The position numbers were made by a program, and so were the translations under genes. Under the pieces are notes generated by a model. That model did no database searches, was not told the DNA's origin, and saw nothing but the letters and a program-made list of their open reading frames with translations. Shown in pieces: positions 59,269 through 64,000 of a stretch of DNA of 64,000 bases (the first letter of the stretch is position 1; the number at the start of each line of letters is the position of its first letter). Origin of the DNA: Salinivirgaceae bacterium (GTDB taxonomy: Bacteria; Bacteroidota; Bacteroidia; Bacteroidales; SZUA-534); contig JAFXQB010000018.1 of NCBI GenBank assembly GCA_017527435.1, positions 50,156-114,155 on the forward strand, written 5' to 3'.

Positions 59269-60417
59269 GTGGAACAGCAGATTAAGAATAAATTTTGTGA
59301 GGTTTTCGGCGCAGAGCCTGTGATGTATTGTGCGCCTGGACGGGTGAACCTGATTGGCGAGCATACCGATTATAATGAGGGTTTTGTGCTGCCTGCGGCT
59401 GTCGACAAGCAGATTGTTTTTGCCGTGAAGCCGAATAGTGTTGGGCGGTTCCGCTTTTTTGCCTACGATTTGAACGAACAGTTTGAGACTGAGGAAGATA
59501 AAATACAAAAAAGTGATACGGCTTGGGCCAATTACCTTTTGGGCGTGGTTGCGCAGTTTGCCAAGGCGGGCAAGCGCGTGCCTGCGTTCGACTGCGTGTT
59601 CGGTGGTAATGTGCCGTTGGGCGCGGGAATGTCGTCGTCAGCGGCAATCGAGGTGGGAATGGCCTTTGCAATAAACGATTTGTTTGGGTTGGGCTGTTCG
59701 CGGCTCGATATGACCAAATTCGCGCAGATGGCCGAGCACGAGTACGCCGGCGTCAACTGCGGCATTATGGACCAGTTTGCGTCGATGCACGGAAAGGCTG
59801 GCCACGTGGTTCGCTTGGACTGTCGAAGCCTTGATTTTCAGTATTTTCCGCTCGATACAACCAATCACTTGTTGGTGCTTGTCAACACAGGCGTGAAGCA
59901 CGAGTTGGCGTCGTCGGAGTACAACAAGCGCCGTGCGGAGTGTGAGGCTGGAGTGAGGATTCTGCAAAAATACTACAGCGGTGTGCGCTCGTTGCGCGAT
60001 GCCACAATGGAGATGCTCAACGCTCATTGTCAGGAGTTTGGCGATGTGGTTTATCGTCGCTGCTCGTACATTGTTGAGGAGAACGAGCGCCTGATAGCAG
60101 GCTGCAAAGCCTTGGCCAACAACGATTTTGCCGCATTCGGGCAGTTTATGTACGGCTCGCACGAGGGTTTGAGCCACAAATACGAGGTCAGTTGCAAGGA
60201 GTTGGACCAGTTGGTCGCCATTGCGCGGACAGTGCCTGGCGTTCTTGGCTCACGAATGATGGGCGGCGGCTTCGGCGGCTGCACAATATCACTCGTCGAG
60301 AAATTGAAAGTGGCTGATTTTGAGCGTGCTATCAAGGCAGGATACAAAACGCCCGACGGCGGAGAGCCTGTGATTTACGAGGTGGTGATTGGCGACGGAG
60401 CACGGAGAATTTCGTGA
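59269..60417 (+). CDS. galK: Galactokinase
   Basis: 382 residues. Phosphorylates galactose to galactose-1-phosphate with ATP. The galactokinase signature APGRVNLIGEHTDYNEGFVLPAAVD is at residues about 22-46, the ATP loop VPLGAGMSSSAAIEVG at about 118, catalytic Asp in NCGIMDQFASMHG and GHMP motif 3 in MGGGFGGCTISLV. The start is a GTG six bases after the stop of the regulator gene; no ATG fits. No galT was seen in the window, so galactose-1-P uridylyltransferase must be elsewhere. Confidence 0.96.
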   Translation: MEQQIKNKFCEVFGAEPVMYCAPGRVNLIGEHTDYNEGFVLPAAVDKQIVFAVKPNSVGRFRFFAYDLNEQFETEEDKIQKSDTAWANYLLGVVAQFAKAGKRVPAFDCVFGGNVPLGAGMSSSAAIEVGMAFAINDLFGLGCSRLDMTKFAQMAEHEYAGVNCGIMDQFASMHGKAGHVVRLDCRSLDFQYFPLDTTNHLLVLVNTGVKHELASSEYNKRRAECEAGVRILQKYYSGVRSLRDATMEMLNAHCQEFGDVVYRRCSYIVEENERLIAGCKALANNDFAAFGQFMYGSHEGLSHKYEVSCKELDQLVAIARTVPGVLGSRMMGGGFGGCTISLVEKLKVADFERAIKAGYKTPDGGEPVIYEVVIGDGARRIS

Positions 60418-60472
60418 TTTAGCGAAATAAACGCCGTTTTTTGCGTTATTTATAGGATGAAAATCTAAATCT

Positions 60473-60892
60473 ATGGATTTAAAGAAAATAGAGAAATTTA
60501 TTGACAGACAGAAAGTTGGCTTCGTCTGCTCTATCGATAATGAAAATTATCCGAATGTGAAGGCAATGTTGAGCCCGCGTAAAAGGGTGGCACTGAAAGA
60601 GTTCTACTTTTCAACCAATACTTCGTCAATGCGTGTCGGTCAGTATAGGAACAATCCAAACGCAAGTATCTACTTCTATCACAAAGGTTTAATCCGCTAT
60701 ATCGGCGTTATGCTGAAAGGGAAGATGGAGGTTCTGACTGACGAAAAATCGAAGGAAATGATTTGGAAAAGGGGCGACACACGGTTTTATAAACTGGGTG
60801 TGACCGACCCCGATTATTGTGTCCTGAAGTTCACCGCAACAAGCGGCAGGTATTATTGCAATTTGAAAACGGAAAATTTTGATATTGAGTAA
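60473..60892 (+). CDS. Pyridoxamine 5'-phosphate oxidase-fold (FMN-binding split-barrel) protein
   Basis: 139 residues. The split-barrel pattern is visible: FIDRQKVGFVCSIDNENYPNVKAML, then FYFSTNTSSMRVGQYRNNPNASIYFYHK and YIGVMLKGKMEVLTDEKSKEMIW. General-stress or flavin-binding PNPOx-like proteins have this form. It lies between galK and galE in one transcript, which does not explain its role; it may simply be a passenger. Substrate unknown. Confidence 0.85.
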   Translation: MDLKKIEKFIDRQKVGFVCSIDNENYPNVKAMLSPRKRVALKEFYFSTNTSSMRVGQYRNNPNASIYFYHKGLIRYIGVMLKGKMEVLTDEKSKEMIWKRGDTRFYKLGVTDPDYCVLKFTATSGRYYCNLKTENFDIE

Positions 60893-60893
60893 T

Positions 60894-61922
60894 ATGAAAG
60901 GTAAAATATTGGTAACCGGCGGCACTGGCTACATTGGCTCGCACACAGTTTGCGAACTAATCGGGCAGGGCTATCAGGTTGTTATTGTGGACAATCTGTC
61001 GAATTCTGAACGTTTTATCGTTGACCGCATTGAGCAGATTACAGGCACTCGTCCGGCGTTTTACGAATTTGATTTGAAAGATGCCGCCAAAGTTGACGAA
61101 CTCTTTGATAAAGAACCTGATATAAAGGGCGTTATTCACTTCGCGGCGTCGAAAGCGGTGGGCGAGTCGGTGAAGATTCCGCTCACTTACTACCGCAACA
61201 ATCTCACGTCGCTTATTAATTTACTTGAGGCAATGCAGCGTCACGGAGTGCAGAACATTGTGTTCTCGTCGTCGTGCACGGTTTACGGCCAGCCCGACAA
61301 ACTGCCTGTCGATGAGTCGGCGCCAATCAAGCCTGCCGAATCGCCCTACGGCTACACTAAACAGGTGTGCGAGAATATTTTACGCGATACAATCAAGTCC
61401 GAAGACGGTAACCTGCACGGCATTGCTCTGCGCTATTTCAATCCTATTGGCGCTCACCCGTCGGGACTGATTGGCGAACTGCCGCGCGGCGTGCCAAACA
61501 ACCTGATGCCGTTCATTACACAGACGGCCTACGGAATCCGCCAGCAGTTGAGCGTCTTTGGCGACGACTACAACACCCCCGACGGCAGTTGCATTCGCGA
61601 TTACATTCACGTGGTTGACTTGGCAAAGGCTCACATTGCTGCCATCGACCGTATGATTGGCGGTAAGAATAAGGCTGATTTTGAAGTGTTTAACATTGGC
61701 ACTGGCAACGGATATTCGGTACTCGAGGTGATAAAATCGTTTGAGAAAGTATCAGGATTGAAACTCAACTACAAGATTGCTGGCCGCCGCGAGGGCGACA
61801 TTGAGCAGATTTGGGCCGATACCACCATCGCCAATAACGAACTTGGCTGGAAAGCCGAACTCTCAATCGACGATATGACGCTCTCGGCTTGGAAGTGGGA
61901 GCAGAATTATAGGAAAGGGTAG
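60894..61922 (+). CDS. galE: UDP-glucose 4-epimerase
   Basis: 342 residues from ATG 60894, one base after the previous stop. Extended SDR: ILVTGGTGYIGSHTVCEL (NAD loop), FSSSCTVYGQP (catalytic Ser/Thr) and SPYGYTKQVCE with the YxxxK pair. It converts UDP-galactose to UDP-glucose. It completes the operon of regulator, galK and galE. The stop codon lies in the first unit of a 7-base repeat array. Length matches the family. Confidence 0.96.
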   Translation: MKGKILVTGGTGYIGSHTVCELIGQGYQVVIVDNLSNSERFIVDRIEQITGTRPAFYEFDLKDAAKVDELFDKEPDIKGVIHFAASKAVGESVKIPLTYYRNNLTSLINLLEAMQRHGVQNIVFSSSCTVYGQPDKLPVDESAPIKPAESPYGYTKQVCENILRDTIKSEDGNLHGIALRYFNPIGAHPSGLIGELPRGVPNNLMPFITQTAYGIRQQLSVFGDDYNTPDGSCIRDYIHVVDLAKAHIAAIDRMIGGKNKADFEVFNIGTGNGYSVLEVIKSFEKVSGLKLNYKIAGRREGDIEQIWADTTIANNELGWKAELSIDDMTLSAWKWEQNYRKG

Positions 61923-62008
61923 TGGGAAGAGTGTAAAGGGTAGTGGGTAAAGGGTAGTGGGAAGGGTGTAAAGTGTAGAGAGTAAGGAGTAAAGTTTAGG
62001 GTGTATAT
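61918..62008. repeat. Heptamer array of 13 units after galE
   Basis: Thirteen contiguous 7-base units of consensus GNGTANN, from GGGTAGT at 61918 to GTGTATA at 62002, without a phase break. The TAG stop of galE lies in the first unit. Confidence 0.85.
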
Positions 62009-62046
62009 AAAAATCCTGCCAAACATTGTCTGGCAGGATTTTTTGT
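62009..62046. terminator. Bidirectional terminator (copy 2 of a repeated sequence)
   Basis: AAATCCTGCCA and TGGCAGGATTTT arms around AACATTGTC, with A- and T-runs on the two sides. It serves galE and the convergent thioredoxin gene. One base longer in the loop than copy 1 at 31095-31131. Confidence 0.92.
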
Positions 62047-62080
62047 TTTTATGCGTGTTGGTTTAGAACGCCCACCAACG
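62047..62080 (-). pseudogene. Remnant of the 3' end of a barrel-protein gene
   Basis: The bases after the terminator (TTTTTATGCGTGTTGGTTTA, then GAACGCCCACCAACG) repeat those after copy 1, where they encode the last residues and stop of the barrel protein at 31149. On the minus strand copy 1 reads SIGWMF-stop; copy 2 has a one-base loss and no open gene upstream. It appears to be a decayed tail of a related gene. Confidence 0.55.
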
Positions 62081-62088
62081 AAAGCAAA

Positions 62089-63510
62089 TTACTTGTTTCC
62101 GATATTCCGCTCAATATAAACTTCCAACGAATCGCCCTTCACGTAGTTTGCGATGATGAGTCCGTTGCGGTCAACCAAAACAAAATGCGGCCGGCCCGAA
62201 ATCATATATTTGTCGCGTAAATTCTTTTCCCACTGGCCTTTGCAAATCAGTTGCTCGCCAAGCGGATGGTGCTCGTTGATAATCTGACGCCACACGTCGG
62301 GGGCGTTGTCGAGGCAGATGTTCACCAACTCAAAGCCCTGCTTGCCGAATTTCTCAACAAGTGCGTTCTTTTTCGGAATTGAGGCAATGCAAGCCGAGCA
62401 GTGTGTGTCCCAAAAGTTGAGCAGCACCAATTTGCCTGCAAAATCCGACAGCGAAACACTCTTGTCGTCAACGTTTTTCAGGTAGAAGTTTGCTGCCTTG
62501 TCACCGGGCTTCAGTGTTTTTCGTGTAATCAAGTCATTATAGATGTTTTTTTGCTCATTGACGATGTAATTCAGCAATGCTGTATCCTTTATCCGGCTTG
62601 AATTAGTGGCAATCTGTTTGTCCAATTCTTTCTTTTTTTCTTCGTATTCAGATACAGATTTCACTTTTCGATTCAGAAAAACTGACAGCCGTGAAGCCGT
62701 ATAAAATGATACAATGTCTTCGGGCATATGCGATTTTATAATGTCTAAATTGTTCTGATTGCACTGGAGAAATACTTCTTTGCTGCGAGATGGAAAATAT
62801 ATTGTAGAATCAAATTTCGGGTCGTGGAACATAAATAGATAGCTTGTATAATTGTCCAACCAATAATACTTGCTTTCTCTGATTGGGTTTTCTTTCCGTA
62901 ATTTGTCCACATAACCGAAATGACACGCGTAACTTTCTTTATGATCGATTGTGTTATAATACATATTTTCGGTTTGCAGGTCGTAAAACCATTTTGGCAG
63001 CTGTCCAGCAGCGTATGCGGAATCCAAAGATTTTTGTTTCAACTGGTATGCTCGGTCTATTTTCGCAAGACATGATGTGTCGACGCTATATCTTTCATGA
63101 TAATCAGTCGGATGGCGAGATAGATACTCACAAATCGATTTTGTAAATCCAACGAACCAAATGCTGTCGTTTGCCATATCATAATTTGCTATAAGTAGCT
63201 CGTTTTGAACCAAAAACATATTAAATGTTAAATTGTTGCTTCGACAATAACAGATTGCTTCGGCAGGGTGGTTCAGCGGCAGAGTGTATTCGATGGTTGT
63301 ATCGTGCTCTACACTAAAAATATATTGGTGTTGGCCTCTGGGGAACGATTGGTTGTAGAAAAACGCGAACGATTTCGGCGTGTCCACATTAGTGAAATTG
63401 AATGTCAGATGTGTTTCGCCATTCAAAGTGAACTGGCACTCGTAATCGGATTTTTGTGAGCAACCGGCAGCAAACAATGCCGTTGCAATCAGCAGAAGTT
63501 GTTTTTTCAT
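62089..63510 (-). CDS. TlpA/DUF5106-like thioredoxin lipoprotein
   Basis: 473 residues, lipobox FAAGC (Cys17). A long N-terminal and helical middle region is followed by a thioredoxin domain (about 335-473) with the redox pair Cys371-Ser-Ala-Cys374 in LLNFWDTHCSACIASIPKK and cis-Pro in ISGRPHFVLVDRNG. Likely an envelope thiol reductase. Similar in layout to the gene at 23923 but with a lipid anchor and a CSAC rather than CGHC site. Confidence 0.88.
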   Translation of the reverse strand: MKKQLLLIATALFAAGCSQKSDYECQFTLNGETHLTFNFTNVDTPKSFAFFYNQSFPRGQHQYIFSVEHDTTIEYTLPLNHPAEAICYCRSNNLTFNMFLVQNELLIANYDMANDSIWFVGFTKSICEYLSRHPTDYHERYSVDTSCLAKIDRAYQLKQKSLDSAYAAGQLPKWFYDLQTENMYYNTIDHKESYACHFGYVDKLRKENPIRESKYYWLDNYTSYLFMFHDPKFDSTIYFPSRSKEVFLQCNQNNLDIIKSHMPEDIVSFYTASRLSVFLNRKVKSVSEYEEKKKELDKQIATNSSRIKDTALLNYIVNEQKNIYNDLITRKTLKPGDKAANFYLKNVDDKSVSLSDFAGKLVLLNFWDTHCSACIASIPKKNALVEKFGKQGFELVNICLDNAPDVWRQIINEHHPLGEQLICKGQWEKNLRDKYMISGRPHFVLVDRNGLIIANYVKGDSLEVYIERNIGNK

Positions 63511-63631
63511 AATGGTAAGTATTTAATGATGTGTAAATATAGCAGTTTTCTTATGGTAATTCAAAAACAAAAGTGTTTGACGCAGGTGGAAAATAGATGA
63601 AAAAAGGTTCGGAGAGATGAATGGCAAATTG

Positions 63632-63639
63632 TATATTTG
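63632..63639 (+). promoter_or_regulatory. -7 box of the FISUMP lipoprotein gene
   Basis: TATATTTG, 41 bases before the ATG at 63680. Confidence 0.6.
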
Positions 63640-63679
63640 CTAAAAACATATTTCGTTAATTCTTAAAAACGTTACTATT

Positions 63680-64000
63680 ATGAGAAACAGATTATTGAAA
63701 TCTTTCGCATTGTTTGCATTGCTTGCAACAGTGTTTGTGTCTTGTTCTAAAGACGATGATGAAAACAGTAATGACAACAGCGATAGCAATGTTGTTGATT
63801 TGGGATTGCCAAGCGGAGTTAAATGGACAACCTGCAATTTAGGCGCCACCACCCCGTGTGACTATGGCAATTACTATGCTTGGGGCGAAACCCAAACAAA
63901 AGACGATTACAGTTGGGAGACATATAAGCATTGCAATGGCTCGGCCGAAACTCTTACAAAATATTGTTACGATGCAGAATATGGCAACAATGGTTTCACC
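63680..64000 (+). CDS. FISUMP-domain lipoprotein, 5' part
   Basis: The frame is open from ATG 63680 to the window edge (107 codons). Lipobox FVSC at about residue 22 is followed by an acidic linker (DDDENSNDNSD). VVDLGLPSGVKWTTCNLGATTPCDYGNYYAWGET is the Fibrobacter succinogenes major paralogous domain, a surface-protein module common in Bacteroidota and Fibrobacter. Function unknown; the 3' end is outside the window. Confidence 0.85.
   Translation, partial: MRNRLLKSFALFALLATVFVSCSKDDDENSNDNSDSNVVDLGLPSGVKWTTCNLGATTPCDYGNYYAWGETQTKDDYSWETYKHCNGSAETLTKYCYDAEYGNNGFT

Noticed and set aside
61918..62008. Possible CRISPR or VNTR array
   Set aside because: The 7-base units are contiguous and imperfect, with no spacers and no cas genes, so it is not CRISPR.

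Overview
The window looks like a chromosome segment from a member of the Bacteroidota, most likely Bacteroidales. It is of middling GC and almost wholly protein coding. Many genes are preceded by the Bacteroidota -7 box TAnnTTTG, often only 15 to 30 bases before the start codon. The gene families are also typical of that phylum: type IX secretion sorting domain, PorE-like OmpA proteins, DUF3078, GWxTD-like, PorT-type barrels, a FISUMP-domain lipoprotein, a Nudix-type sugar regulator, and SpoIIE phosphatases with TPR domains. A GH10/GH43/GPH xylan locus and a GH3 enzyme suggest a plant-polysaccharide degrader such as a gut, rumen or sediment bacterium. No phage, insertion sequence or CRISPR was seen.

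Layout. 1-3703: end of an M13 peptidase, a lipoprotein and a GH3 glucosidase. 3787-8112 (-): two tandem TPR-SpoIIE phosphatases, the second with lost metal ligands. 8217-8591: RNase P RNA. 8677-13644: small envelope genes, mdh, an rRNA pseudouridine synthase with a long basic tail, and mntP. 13641-17738: O-antigen-ligase-like protein, orphan YfiR, panE and tRNA-Pro(GGG). 18053-21150: unknown protein, cytidylate-kinase-like protein and CCA transferase. 21207-22633 (-): gamma-carbonic-anhydrase-like protein, SiaC and SiaB. 22804-31826: DUF3078, thioredoxin-like protein, DPP IV-type peptidase, Na/Pi symporter, thioesterase and barrel protein. 32046-35903: xylan oligosaccharide symporter, GH10 and GH43. 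36027-38875 (-): two tandem surface proteins, only one with a secretion tail. 38985-46847 (-): a contiguous block of OmpA/PD40 protein, YfiR, CHASE8-like hybrid kinase, STAS protein, kinase-RapZ fusion and MurU-like nucleotidyltransferase. 46913-53514: methyltransferase-like protein, TPR protein, PorE-like protein, trkH and trkA. 53578-58356 (-): lipid A acyltransferase, GWxTD-like protein, inositol monophosphatase and mtaB. 58615-61922: Nudix regulator, galK, a PNPOx-fold protein and galE. 62089-64000: thioredoxin-like lipoprotein and the start of a FISUMP lipoprotein.

Most interesting points. First, the 41213-46904 block has the same parts as the YfiB-YfiR-YfiN cell-envelope switch of Pseudomonas (OmpA protein, periplasmic YfiR, CHASE8-HAMP membrane sensor), but the diguanylate cyclase output is replaced by a hybrid histidine kinase plus a STAS protein. 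It runs straight into genes that look like peptidoglycan amino-sugar salvage. Second, many intergenic gaps are built from imperfect tandem repeats with a strict 7-base (sometimes 8-base) period. These run into the stop codons of at least three genes. Third, several paralogue pairs show one intact and one decayed copy.

All functions are inferred from recognisable motifs and gene order; no database search was possible.
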